Under the pieces are notes generated by a model, which saw only the letters and a list, made by a program, of their open reading frames with translations, was not told where the DNA came from and did no database searches. From Trichoderma breve (taxonomy: Eukaryota; Ascomycota; Sordariomycetes; Hypocreales; Hypocreaceae), in NCBI RefSeq assembly GCF_028502605.1, contig NC_079233.1, positions 3,968,001 to 4,032,000 of the forward strand: a DNA stretch of 64,000 nucleotides, given 5' to 3'. The position numbers were made by a program, and so were the translations under genes. Numbering within the stretch: the first letter of the stretch is position 1; each line of letters starts with the position of its first letter. Below are positions 22,401 to 34,665 of the stretch, in pieces.

Positions 22401-25400
22401 CAACGAGCATGCTGGCGATACTATGCGCACGGCGGCCATCAATCTGCTGAAGGAGGGTCTGCCAGTTGTCATGAGCGAAATCAACTTCCCAAAGCCATCA
22501 TCATCCGACCGCTGGCATCTCTATGACGACGATTTGCCTCGTGTACTGACCGACCTACCGACCTACCCCTGGAATCACTCGATTCGCCACTGGCAAGAGG
22601 CTCGCGTCAACTATGCCATCCGGAATCGCAGCCAGCCGCCGCATGACCTGCTGGGCATGCCAGTCCCCGGAACCGACCCGGACACGGCCGTCTGGCGCCG
22701 CTCAGTGCGTGTTTCCGAGGTGCCTTGGGTTCGCGATCATATGGTTCAGGGCAGCATTGTCTGGCCAGGATCCGGCTACGTCTGTCTGGCTATTGAGGCC
22801 GCCAACCAGTTGGCTAGAGCTGATGGCCATGGAGATAATATTTCGGGCTTCCGCTTGCGCGACGTCGACTTCATGGCAGCCCTTGTGATCCCGGACGCTG
22901 ACGGTGTTGAAATCCGCACCACGGTCCGGCCCGTGCCGGAGCGGGAACTCGGCCTGCAGGGCTGGCGGCGCTGGGAGGTGTCGACGGTCACGCAAGAGAA
23001 CCAGTGGAAGCTGCATGCCCAGGGCTTGGTTACCGTCGAGCTGACCAAAGAGGGAGATGTGGAAGAAAATTCGGGAGGTCTCCGGCCTCTGTCGGCTTAT
23101 ACGCGCCACAAGGACCCACGAGACATGTTCGCTCATCTACGGGCGCGCGGCGTGTATCACGGTCCGTTGTTCCAGAACACAACCAAGATCGTGCAAGACG
23201 GCCGTGAGCCACGGTCAATAACAGATGTCACAATTCGGTATGAGTCGGCGGCCGACACAGACCCGGTAGCGGCCGCGCAAGAGAGCGTAATACACCCCAT
23301 CACGCTGGACGCCGTGGTGGTGTCGTTCTTCTCAGCACTGCCGGGTGTGGGAGCGCAAGTCGAGGACCCCAGATTGCCACGGTCGATCGAATCCATGTGG
23401 GTGTCGAGCCGTATCAGCCGTGAAGATGGTCACACTTTGCGCTGCGACACTTCACTTTCACACGACGACCCGCAGGGCGGCCGTGCCGACGTTATCGTTG
23501 TTGATGGCCAGACTGGCGTGACAGTGCTCGAGATCCAGGGCCTTGCTTGCTCCTCCCTCGGCCGTGGCAGCGGAGCCATGGCACGCCAGGGCGCCAACGG
23601 CACTCAGGCCAACGACTGGGAGCAAGATGTTTGCAGCAAGGTCGAGTGGGCAGCTGATTTATCTCTGCAGCAGCCGGCAGCACTGGCCCAGATCAAGGAG
23701 GAGCTGGCTGGTGAGGCTGGGGTATCCACAGATGTTGTTTCGAACCTTTCTCGTGCCGTCGTCTATTATGCAGAGGAGACTCTCAAGACGGTCACTGCTG
23801 ACGACGTGAATCAGCTGAAAGACCAACAGCCGCACCTCGTCGAGTACTATGCATGGCTCTCACAGCTGGTCACACAATCTGATAGTCAGAAATGGCTGCT
23901 GGATAGTCCAGAGGAGCGCCAAAAGCACTTCGCCGTCGTGGCCTCTCAGGGTGTTGATGGCGAGTTAATCAGTCGCATCGGACCCATCATCGAGTCCATC
24001 CTCCTGGGCGAGAGCAACCCGTTGGTGGCGATGGCGAAGGATGGGTTGTTGCACAGATATTATGCCAATTCTGTGCGTCTGGCGCCGTCACTTACACGCC
24101 TGTCGACGCTGGTTCGTAAGGTCGCCCACAAAAATCCGGCTGCCCGTGTTCTGCAAATCGGCGCTGGAATCGGGGCTGCTGCCACTAGGACTCTTCTCGA
24201 AGCCATTGGCACTCCCAAAACCTCTGTGGTAGGGGGCTGGCACATTACCGAGCCCTCGACAGACGTTTTGGAAGACACCCAAACCGAATTGGCTGACTGG
24301 GCCGACTTTTTGGAGTTCAGCGTACTCGATGTCAACCGGGACCCGTCCAAGCAGAGCTTTACGCTCGAAAGCTTCGATATCGTTGTGTGCTACCAGTCTT
24401 TGCACACGGTTGAAGATGTGGCTGGGACCTTGGCCCATGTTCGCAACCTGCTCAAGCCCGGAGGCAAACTGCTGTTGGCGGAGACGACTCCAGACCAGAG
24501 CAAGACCGACTTGTCCTTCATCCTTGGCCTTCTGCCCACCCCGGCCTCATCCCAACCGGTTTCATGGGACAACGTGCTTCGCGAATCTGGCTTTAGCGGT
24601 GCTGACCTTGCCATTGACGATGTCACGACCACCATCCTATCCACACGGCCACTCGTCGAGAACCAGAAGGCGGACCTGAGCCGTGCCAGCAACCCCGGAG
24701 GCTTTGCCATAGTAACTAGCAATAAGACGCCTACACCAGCGGGTCTAGTTGATCTGCTATCACAACGTATACAGGACTTGACGAAAACCACCGTGAGTCA
24801 CCTCGTGCTGGAAGAGAGCACCCCTGCGGCCTATGAGTCCAAGGTCTGCGTTTTTGTCGGTGACATCGACGAGCCCACCTTGCTGACCGACCTCGACGCC
24901 GTACGTATCGAGGGCCTTCGAGCTATGGTCACAAAGTGCGGTGGTCTTCTCTGGATCACGACCGGCGGCGCCGTTGAGAGTGAGCGTCCCGAGCAGGCAC
25001 TTGCCCAGGGCTTCTTGCGAGTTCTGCGCAACGAGTACGTCGGTCGACGCTACCTCTATCTTGACTTGGATCCTCGCGCTGAAAATACCACTGAAGACAC
25101 CGTGTCTACCATCGTCCAAGTTCTCCAGGAGGGTTTTGGTCAAGTACAGGATGTCTTAGCCACTGAGACTGGCCCAGCTGAGTTTGAGTATGCTCAACGC
25201 AACGGTGTGCTGCTGATCCCGCGTGTTTACAAGGACGAAGAGTACAATGATATGGTCACCGGCCCGCTTACACCAATTTGGGGTGATCTCGATGCTGCTG
25301 CTGGTGGTATCCCACTGGAGCCCCTATTTCAACAGAACCGGACATTGCGTCTGGAAGTCGGTATCCCAGGACACCTGGATACCTTGGCGTTTGTGGATGA

Positions 25401-27567
25401 TGAAGGAGATGATGACACTGAAAGTTTTGGCCCTGAAAGCATTGAGATCACGCCGCGGGCCTTTGGCCTCAGCTCGCGTGATGTTATGGCTGCCCTGGGC
25501 CAACTAAAAGACCGTTCCATAGGCCTTGAGTGCGCTGGTATTATTTCCCGTGTTGGCGAAGAGGCTCATACAAAGGGCGGCTTCAATGTCGGTGATCGTG
25601 TCATGGCCCTCTTGCCCGGAAGCGGCACCGCTTCTCTCCGCAACAACATCACGGTGCCCTGGAACGGCGGCATCGTCAAGGTACCCAGTAGCATCACCAG
25701 CTTCGAGGAGGCCGCATCCGTGCCATTGGCCTTCACAATCGCGTATGCTGGTCTTGTCGATGCTGCTCGTCTTGCACCGGGACAGTCTGTTCTTATTCAC
25801 GCTGCAGCTGGAGCCATAGGACAAGCCGCCATTATGCTGGCCAAGTATCTCGGCGTCACAGACATCTATGCCACTGCCGGAACACCTGAGAAGCGCGAGC
25901 TCGTCAGTAAGAAGTACGGAATCCCTGCTCAGCGAATCTTTAGCAGCCGCGACGTGTCATTTGGCCCGGCTGTTCTGGCTGCCACAGGCCGTCGTGGCGT
26001 TGATGTTGTGCTCAACACCCTGCCCGGCATCTTGCTACAGGCCAGTCTCGATGCCCTCGCGCCTCTCGGCCACCTGGTTGAGATCGGCAAGCGTGATATT
26101 GAAGCCAACGGCCTGCTCGCACTGGCAGCTTTCTCACGCGGTATCTCATTGACGGCCTTGGATATTCCAACCCTGGTACAACGGCGCCCCGCCGACGTTC
26201 ACCGTGTGCTCTCCGAGGTCGCCAAACTCGTCGAGCAACAGGCCCTGACGCCAATTTATCCCGTAACAACCTACCCTCTGCCTGAGATACAGGAGGCATT
26301 CAAGTTTGTAGAGACCGGAGCACATACCGGTAAAGTCGTCCTCTCGGCTGGGCCGGACGAACAAGCTCCGGTAGTACCACGGCCGAAACACGCCACCGGC
26401 AGGCTCCGGCTCCGGCCCGATGCCTCGTACCTCGTCGTCGGTGGCATCGGCGGCATTGGCCGCTCCATAGCTCACTGGCTTGTGGCTCACGGAGCCAAGA
26501 ACTTGATTCTGCTGTCACGCAGTGCTGGCAATCTCGATTTGCCCGAAAACAAGGACACCAATGGCTCACTATTCGTTCAGGAGCTGCGTGAGTCTGGGTG
26601 CCGCGTCAAGCCTGTAAGCTGCAATGTATCGCTGGCCAGCGAGCTGGTAAAAGCCCTGCGTGCCTGTGCAGATGACGGACTCCCGCCTGTGCGCGGTGTT
26701 GTCCAGGGTGCCATGTTGCTGCGTGATGCTATCTTCGAGCAGATGACGCTGGCTGACTGGCACGGTGGCTTGCGGCCCAAGGTCGACGGCACCTGGAATC
26801 TGCACACCGAGTTCGCGGCACCAAACACTCTAGACTTCTTCGTCATGCTTTCGTCCGTCTCGGGTGTTCTTGGAATCGCTTCACAAACCAACTATGCCGC
26901 TGGAGGCTCGTATGAGGACGCCATGGCGAAATGGAGACAATCCAAGGGGCTGCCAGGCGTCTCTATTGACCTGGGTCCTATTGCCGACGTTGGCTATGTC
27001 GCTGAAACTGCGAAGGTGGCTGAGCGCCTGCGAAAGTCTGGAGACTATGTCATGCTAGACGAGAACACGGTGCTTCGAGCATTTGCAGCAGCCGTGGCAC
27101 GGCCTCTCGGTAGCCGCCACCAGATCATTGTCGGTCTCAACGCCGGGCCAGGACCGCAATGGGATGCCCACGGCGGCTCACAGCTCGGACGAGATGCTCG
27201 CTACGTGAACCTGAAACCCCATGTCAAAGTGTCTCGGGCCGGAGGGGGGGATACAGCTGGTGGCAAGGTTTCACTCGCTTCACAGCTGAGTGAAGCTGGC
27301 TCGCGCGATGAGGCCGCTCGTATCGTTGGCGATGCCATCGCCGACAAATTGGCGAGCATATTCATGATTGATGTGGCAGATATCGATCTCAGCAAGAAGC
27401 CCGCCGGCTATGGCGTTGATTCGCTCATTGCCGTCGAACTGCGGAACATGCTCGTCCTTCAAGCAGGCGCTGACGTCTCCATCTTCAATATCTTGCAGGC
27501 AGCCTCCCTTGCTGCTCTGGCTGCAGATGTAGCGGCAAAGAGCAGTCATGTCCAAGCGGCCGCTTAG
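19435..27567 (+). CDS. Highly reducing polyketide synthase (KS-AT-DH-CMeT-ER-KR-ACP)
   Basis: Three exons (19435-19629, 19685-19829, 19907-27567; introns 55 and 77 bp) encode about 2666 aa. KS: residues ~10-440, Cys182 in ETGCSTT, His motifs EAHGTGT and NVGHTEA. An Asn-Gly-rich linker (~457-510) separates KS and AT. AT: GQGAQ, and SHSSGE with Ser ~702. DH: His ~1058 in [10 protein letters not shown], and LDAVVV where LDxxxQ/H is usual. CMeT: GAGIGAA ~1531, so the GxGxG core is kept. [13 protein letters not shown] ~2079, apparently NADPH-competent. KR: GGIGGIG ~2292, Tyr ~2443 in NYAAG. ACP: GVDSL, Ser ~2619, at the C-terminus. There is no release domain, so the chain must be handed to another enzyme, most simply the SAT domain of the NR-PKS at 43120. 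It should make a reduced, possibly alpha-methylated acyl starter in the cytosol. Confidence 0.95.
20941..21098 (+). repeat. Coding Asn-Gly repeat in the HR-PKS KS-AT linker
   Basis: About 50 codons made mostly of imperfect AATGGC/AACGGC-type hexamers encode runs of [10 protein letters not shown]. The segment is in frame and flexible and lies between the KS end and the AT start. It is a coding microsatellite likely to vary in length between strains. Confidence 0.85.
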
Positions 27568-27903
27568 GCTTCTTCATTTTCTTTACTTGTTTTGGGCTCG
27601 TATATGATTGTCTGTTTGGATTGTAGTAAAATTTTCAATGGGTAGCAAAAGTATTATAAGGCGCTGATTGTATATATAATGTATCCTTTGAGTTTATTTT
27701 CAGTTTGTTTTGATTTGATTTTGAATTTGTTTATTTCATTTATTTGGCTCTTCATAAATCTTGTCCTATCCTAACTCCAAATCCTGTTTCAAGATACTGT
27801 TTCGCCGTAGCATCCTTCTCATTGGCCTTGCCATATATATTCAGACCCAGCTAATTTACAGGCTGTTATATGTACATTATTTATGTATGTTAGTTCCTAA
27901 TGA
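27568..27903. other. Shared 3' region of HR-PKS and regulator 1
   Basis: 336 AT-rich bases between convergent stop codons. It presumably contains both poly(A) regions. Nothing else is seen. Confidence 0.6.
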
Positions 27904-30211
27904 TTATTTCAGCTGCCACAGCTTATTATACATGCGAATACTGTTATATTCAAACTCAAGAGTGCTGAGATAGTCTTGTGCTAAAATATTGACGTAGCGT
28001 AGGCTTCGAAGCAAAAGAAGCAGGATCTCTACCTCTTTGTCGTTGCTGGCAATACTGGCCATGCAGCTGGGCATACCGCTTACATTTCCCGAGCTCCTAC
28101 TGTTATTGACAGACTTTGTATTTCGGATTAAGAAGTCGGCAGCACAGGCAAGCGGATCAGCCATGAACGGATGCAACGCGAAGCAACCAACTGATCTGAC
28201 CGACCTAGCAAGACGCACCATGTCGACTGCCGCCCGCTCGGCCCGCCATTTATATGAGGTGGCAAGTAACTGGCGGTCGGCAGTCTTTTGCTGCGGTTGT
28301 CTCTGCCAGGGCACAGTCTCTAAGATGTTGTCAAGATTGATGATTACTTTCTGGGCCAGCATGTATGTGAAGATCACCATGGGGTCACGATTGCCCATTG
28401 TGAAGGCCGCGCTTTGCGCAAGCATCTGGTACCTCTTATCCATAGCTAGTACCAATTGCTCGTGCCTCGCCCAGAATTCCTGGGCGCCGTCTGCTCCAGT
28501 GCTGCTGACCAGCGACATGCGTCGATGGGCCATGCAACGACCTTGTAGGGCCGCCAGGACGACACATTCTGCGAATGGTGCAAGTGGTATGATTGTAGAG
28601 GCATCAGCCTGAATGTTATCAGCCACGGCGAGCACTTCGGATAGGAAGCACATCTGAACCGGCTGGTTATTCTGAAAACTTTCCTCTGGGGCAGGCAGAC
28701 GCGTACGGACGGCTTCTTCCTGCAGCGTCAAAGGCCACTCGTTGCGTGAGCATAGAAAGCGATCAAAGTTAAAGGCCAGCCAGAACGTTCGTCTCTTTTC
28801 TTCAGTAATTGCATATGAAAGATCCTCCTCGTGCTCATCGCCGTCAGAGCCATCAAACGGATGTAGCGGCATGTCATCGACGCCGCCACTGCTGCTACTC
28901 TCATCAACATCGTAGAGGCGAGCCAGCTGCACGAGTCGAAATGCACGTCCCGCCGTGAGCATTGCCTGATGCTCATCGATACGTAGAAATTCGTAGTGTG
29001 CTAGGAGGAGCCAGGCTTGGACCAGCTCAAGAGGAATCTGCTGTCCAGCGCAAGACTTATTAGGATTGAGGTCATTGATGTTGTCGATCGATGTACTACC
29101 ACTTCTACTTAGTTTTCGCGTGTGTTGTGATTCTAGTAGTTGACACGTCTCTTGGTAGAGGGCATCACCAAGACTGTGATATTGTGCTGACTTGGCTGCT
29201 GCAACAGTATGCATGGCTGACCGCAGACAGTTTCGAGCAGGGGATGGATTCTCCTGATCGGCCCAACTAAAGTACCGCCGCCGGTGTATCATGGGTAACG
29301 TATCATGGACGCGATCAAAATACAGTTGATTTCTGAATATTGCCGACGGAAGATACGGGATATTAGCAAACGTAACAAACAGGAACAAGAAGGTCAGGGA
29401 AAGGTTTCACTAACAGATCGGCCAAAACCAAATTCGTCCTCTTGAATTCCCCGATAGTCTGGACTGGACTGGCCGGCTCGAGGTCAAACTGTAACATATC
29501 TCCCATGTCTGCCAGCACCCCGGTGCTGTCCATGTCCATGTCCTGCCAGTCCATCAATCCATGGAGGTCAGTGCTTACGTTATGCTCCATGGCCGGAAAT
29601 GCAGCCATCGTTGCAGTCGTACTCGCACTTGTGGTTGGTGGTACGACATCGTTTGACGCAGAGGAAGAGAAGATGATGGATGTTGCGGTCGAAGATGCAG
29701 GTGTCACGGTTTGAAGGGCCGATGTGCTCAACAGATGAGAAGTATTGCTTGTATCATCAACATCAAGTGTAAGAGGCGGGATGGTGGTTGCAGTGGTGCT
29801 ACCACATAGAGCATCTGTTGGTGTCGGTTCCGCTGTCTTGGGTCTATTGACTTGCTTCCCAAGTTGCCACTCCAGTTCGGCTAATAAAGCAGCTGACATT
29901 AATGCAACGTCCTTCAATGTAACCCCCTCCAAGATCCCGGATTCCATGGATTCCATGGAAACATCATGAGTCATGCAGGATAGGGAGGGGCTTGGCAGAA
30001 ACAAGAGGACACACTCACCAATTCTTGTCCGCATCTCATCCAGCTGTCCTTTCTTGGGCCCGCGCTGCGGTCTCTGCTCAATCACGACACAGGTGACTCC
30101 CATCTCTGCGCAGAGACTGCATTCTGGACGGACGCGGTCACATCTCGCTTTGCGCCTCCGGCAGTTTTCGCATGCGAATCCCGCTTGTTGCCGGAAGCCT
30201 TTCGTTTTCAT
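27904..30211 (-). CDS. Zn2Cys6 transcription factor 1 of the cluster
   Basis: Two exons (30211-29415, 29332-27904; intron 82 bp) encode about 741 aa. The DNA-binding domain lies at residues ~14-41, with [11 protein letters not shown] and CSLC giving the pattern C-X2-C-X6-C-X6-C-X2-C-X6-C, followed by a basic linker ([12 protein letters not shown]). A Ser/Thr-rich low-complexity region follows, then a fungal-specific MHR-type regulatory domain ([20 protein letters not shown], and [19 protein letters not shown]). It is convergent with the HR-PKS and probably activates the cluster from the nucleus. A textbook donor (GTGAGTGTGTCC) at about 30018 has no acceptor that keeps the frame, and the exon is open without splicing, so no extra intron is modelled. 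Confidence 0.88.
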
Positions 30212-32744
30212 GGTGGATGGTTGATAATGTTGAATGGCAACACAGCGTTGCTTATGAGAGTGAAGATGATGGGATGAGATATGATCACAGGACGTGCAAC
30301 GTCGTAGTAGTAGCCATTGGATGCCCACCACGGCAGCTAAATCTTGATAGGCTGGATGTAACTTAAAAATATGAAATTCGACGTCCTCTGGCCAATTGTG
30401 GCATACTAATCACTATTTGGATACACAGGACTGCGTGAGATCTGCGCGGGATCTACGTCTCTTTTTCTATCGCACCAACAAGACAAATTCTAGCTTGCTG
30501 TGCCTCATTGTTTCACAACCACCACTACGCAATCGCAAGCACGCAAGGGTTAGTGGTGTGCGGCAACTGCTCGACAAGGAATAGACGATAATAATCCTTC
30601 GAGCTGGCTCCTTGATTTGCACCGAGTCTTACGGCATCATGTCAGATTCAATTGAACGTCTCCAAGCAAGCAGTGAGATACAAGATGGGTAAGGCACCAA
30701 TTATTATCTTACCTTGTATACGAACTGGTAAATAAACTCGGCCAGAATACCCAACTTGGGGTTTGTTGATAACGCCATTCAAGCAGGTGAATCATACCCG
30801 AATTACTCTAGTACATGACAGTTTTAAACCATGTCATCTTTTTTCCAAATCTGTAACTCTTACTGGCTAATATTACAGTCTTGACTTCTTCGCAGACATA
30901 TTTCGAGTATGCAAATCGGTATCTCGGATGTATATTATCTAACATAGTTACCACGTTACATTATTTTTGTATAAGTCTTTTCGAAAAAAAAAAAAAAAAG
31001 AAAATCGGTTTATTATTTGCTGTTGCTTTGTTCTTAGTTAGCAACGTGTTTGCCTGCATGTAGTGCTTCACTGCCCCTGCCCCTGCCCCTGTCCCGAAGC
31101 CCTGGTCGTTTTATATTCATGCCTGCAATAGGATTATGTCGTCCAGAGGCTTGCATCGGCTAAAATGGTCCCCCCAGTCAGTGCTTCGACTTCTGGCCAA
31201 CGGCATGGCAGCATAGACGCTCTCAAAGATCTAAAGCGATCCTTTTGAGCCCACACATCATCCCACCGCACCCGACAAGGCATCCTTCAGCAAAAATAAC
31301 GCATCCTTAGCTCCCCGCCAATCCATGCCCTGCTTTTTGTGTAGATTGTGCCTCTTTGATAGCCCATTGGTCGCAGATTAGTTATCCATTCGCAACCCAC
31401 ACCTCACACACCTCCCGTCGAGGAAAATGCTACATCAAGACAAGCAGCTGAAGGGATGACACGAGGAGAACCAGGAAAAGCCAGGCAGCCAGGGTTATGA
31501 CGGAAGCCGTGCCATCCCTGCATCTGCACTCCGGCTTCCAATTATCACCTTGTCACTTCTGTACCCTGGCAAACGTGCACTTATTAATAATCCAAGGCAT
31601 CAGCGGCGTTTCGACAAGTTGATGGCGTTTAGAATCTAGTTTTGTATAAACAACGTGGGGCTGCCAAAAGCATAAATGCTCCGGCTAGCGTTATTTTCTA
31701 AATTGGGCTCCCATGTCGACATTAGATAAGAAATAGGAACCGGATTTTGAGACTCCGTCGTCCTCTTGTCAGCGAAGTAGGGTGGGCCCCACCGGTATCT
31801 AGATTCCTGAGTATTCCGGTTATGCATAGCTTAAGACATTTGATCGACGATCGTCGAGATGGATAATGTGATGTTAGTGCTATCGAAGGAATTCCGGCTC
31901 CGACCCGGCCGGCACTAAGTGTTAAATCAGCCCAGACAAACGAACGCCGGACTTATCTACGCCATTGTCAATACTTTACTACTTTTGTGTTGTATATTAT
32001 AAAAGATAAAAAATTACATGGATCAGAGGATATGAATTATTTACATATTTAGAAAACCTTGTAGAGAGGATAAGAATTCTGTCGGTATTTCTTCCAGAGC
32101 CCCATGTATGTCATATGAATCACCGTGAGTTGGACAAAAAGCCACCTACGCCAAGAGAACCAACTAAGCCAAGAGTTTCAAACTACCTATCCATTGTATT
32201 TAGAGAATCCTTTAGAGTCACCAACTACCTTCCTTCGTGCCTTCAAAAATACTACGCTGACAGGACTAGTACATGTGGAGTCCGTGGAGCACTGGAGTCC
32301 GTTAAGTCCTAACAAGCACGAGCATGTGTTTGTTCCTGCGCGGAGTTAATTGATTTGCATCTGGATTATAAAGCCAAGCATTACTAGCATGTAAGACTAT
32401 CCTAACTTTCATCCGGGAGGTTCATGCTTATGCAGCTCCGGCAGGAATCAATACCATGTAATGAGGACATCAACTAGCATGGTTCTATAATTCTTAATTG
32501 AGTCCCATGCGGCGAACGCACGGCATTATTTAGCCCAATCAAGATAAACGAAAACGGAAACGAGACGACGCACGGTTTCCGTCTAGTCGTATATCCGCGC
32601 CCGATTTCCGTGTTATCATATAGCGGCGCCGGCTGCTAAACTCCAACCGCTGTCCCGACATCATTATCCAACAATCACATGCTTTTGTGCTCCCACACAC
32701 TACACATCCGTGGCTTAACGTCTATCTGACCTGCAAATACAGCA
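30212..32744. other. Long intergenic region: promoters of regulator 1 and the MDR gene
   Basis: About 2.5 kb between divergent starts. It contains a poly-A run near 30985-31000 and a CCCCTG triplicate near 31075-31092. Short open frames at 30881-31063, 31636-31827 and 32115-32349 show no domain. I see no RNA gene. Confidence 0.6.
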
Positions 32745-33803
32745 ATGTCCCAGTCACCAGAGAACAAGGCGGCCTGGCTGCCAGCCTCCAAAGTCACGCC
32801 GCTTGAGATTGGCCCAGCGCCTTATACAGCACCTGGGCCCCGCCAGATTGTGGTGAAGAATGGTGCTCTAGGCATCAATTCCGTCGATTGGGCAAAGCAA
32901 TTGCTTGGAGAAGGCTTGCTTGGCTATCTCAGCTATCCTTTCATCCTTGGAGAAGATGTGGCCGGCACTGTTGTCGAAGTGGGTGAGGGTGTAACGCGCT
33001 TCCGCGTCGGCGACCGAGTCGTGGCCACGGCTTCTGCCATCTCTGTCAACAACACCGCCGAGGGCGGATTCCAGCTCTACACGCCCATACGAGAGTGGAT
33101 GGCCGCACCGCTGCCAGACTCCATTTCCTTTGAGCAAGCTAGTGTGCTCCCGCTTGCGATCCTCACGGCTTCTCACGGCCTGTTTGATACCGACTACCTC
33201 GGCTTGGACTTGCCCACTGTTCCTGCGCGTCAGCCTAGCAGCGGCAAACGAGCCGTCATCGTCACCGGTGGAGCATCAGTTGTTGGCAGCACCGCCATCC
33301 AGCTCGCGGTTTCTGCCGGTTATGACGTTGTATCGACGGCATCGCCGAAGAACTTCGAATACGTCAAGGCTCTCGGTGCCACGCATGTGTTTGACTACAA
33401 GAGCGACACTGTCGTCGACGATATCTCTGCCGCTGTTAAGGGCGTCCATCTTGCGGGCGGATACTCCATTGGTGATGGCTCTGTCAAGCTGCTGGCAACC
33501 GTCCTGGCCCAGCACGAAGGCCCCTCTACCAACAAATTCATTGCTCTTGCTGGCGGTCAAGGAGAAGGCACCAATGACCCGAGCATTGAGGTCAAATTTA
33601 TCCTTCTCGGCCCAGATTCCGTTGGTCCTGACTCTATCACGGGCAAAGTTTACACGGACTTCCTTCCGGATGCACTTGCCAAGGGACAGTTTGTGCCAGC
33701 ACCCGACGCGACTGTCGTGGGCAAGGGACTGGAAAAGATCCAAGAGGCTTTTGGAGTTCACATGCAGGGCGTTTCGGCGAAGAAGATTGTTGTGTCACTA
33801 TAA
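32745..33803 (+). CDS. MDR-superfamily oxidoreductase (quinone/enoyl reductase-like)
   Basis: A single exon of 352 aa. The N-terminal GroES-like domain includes the segment GEDVAGTVVEVG at residues ~68-79, and the Rossmann domain has VIVTGGASVVGSTAIQLA. The usual catalytic-zinc cysteines are absent, so it belongs with zinc-independent quinone or enoyl reductases such as the fungal TOXD/LovC-like group. The size fits that group (about 350 aa). In polyketide clusters such proteins act as trans enoyl reductases or reduce enones in the released product. Because the HR-PKS here keeps an intact-looking ER, a tailoring role after release is more likely. It lies inside the cluster between regulator 1 and the exporter. 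Confidence 0.85.
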   Translation: MSQSPENKAAWLPASKVTPLEIGPAPYTAPGPRQIVVKNGALGINSVDWAKQLLGEGLLGYLSYPFILGEDVAGTVVEVGEGVTRFRVGDRVVATASAISVNNTAEGGFQLYTPIREWMAAPLPDSISFEQASVLPLAILTASHGLFDTDYLGLDLPTVPARQPSSGKRAVIVTGGASVVGSTAIQLAVSAGYDVVSTASPKNFEYVKALGATHVFDYKSDTVVDDISAAVKGVHLAGGYSIGDGSVKLLATVLAQHEGPSTNKFIALAGGQGEGTNDPSIEVKFILLGPDSVGPDSITGKVYTDFLPDALAKGQFVPAPDATVVGKGLEKIQEAFGVHMQGVSAKKIVVSL

Positions 33804-34665
33804 GGACTGGCGATATATGTTTAGAGGTTATCTACTAGTAGCTATCTAGATAGAAATTAAAAGCCTAGAACTATGATCATGCTACTGGATATCAAACAAG
33901 CAATATTTGAGAACCTATGCTGTCCTCTGCTTACCTGCCAAGCGGATGACTGAAAAACCGAGGCTGAGAAGAATTTCAATACCCACGAGTTGAATCATAC
34001 GCCTACAATGGGAGTAGCTGCTATATCTAGATTTCCCTAATAACTACTCCTATATCTACATCTCCCTAGTAACTACTCCTATATCTATATTTCTCTAGTA
34101 ACTACTACTATATCTACATCTCCCTAGTAACTACTACTATAGCTATATTTCTTTGGTAACTACTACTATATTTATATAATGAAGTTCGTATGCTGGCTGT
34201 CGTTAATTGATAAATTAATGTAACGCTACTCCAGTCTGATGACATTGGTCGATCATAATGATTCATCTGACGCCTATGATCTCCCTCTATGAATCATTTA
34301 AAGTTGCAGAAGAGCTAAACAATACGGGAATAGCTGGAACATCATCATTTATTAAATAGTTGTCAAATTATAATGAAAAATCTTAGCCTTTGTGTATTTT
34401 ACTCTTCTTTTGATTGATCATTCTTTGCCACCATGACCAGTCCATGTACAAAAATAAAAATTAATCAAAGAGAGAAGGAAAAGTCCTAGGAAGAAAATTG
34501 AGAAAATTCAATGTTGGCTTATTATTTCCAATACATGCATTGCCAGTCTATTGTCCTCACACAACTACGCAACCTGAGGAACACCAATTCCCGGAACAGA
34601 GTTGTGTACCCATTTTAACTGCATACCAAAATATATACTTAGTTTCTCCCTTACATCGTAGCCAA
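33804..34665. other. Intergenic, holds minisatellite locus 2
   Basis: About 860 bases between convergent genes (MDR enzyme and exporter). Apart from the 29-base repeat array at 34015-34185 no feature is recognised. Confidence 0.65.
34015..34185 (+). repeat. 29-bp-period AT-rich minisatellite, locus 2
   Basis: Six units start at about 34015, 34041, 34070, 34099, 34128 and 34157, with an exact 29-base period from the second onward. The unit core is TAACTACTACTATATCTA followed by a TATTTCTCTAG-like tail. It has the same unit and orientation as locus 1 and the inverse orientation to locus 3. Confidence 0.9.

Noticed and set aside
29991..30018. Strong intron donor GTGAGTGTGTCC in regulator 1
   Set aside because: No acceptor within range keeps the downstream frame, and the exon is open without splicing; the two-exon sum is divisible by three.
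32115..32349. Two overlapping small frames upstream of the MDR gene
   Set aside because: No recognisable family, low complexity, within a probable promoter.
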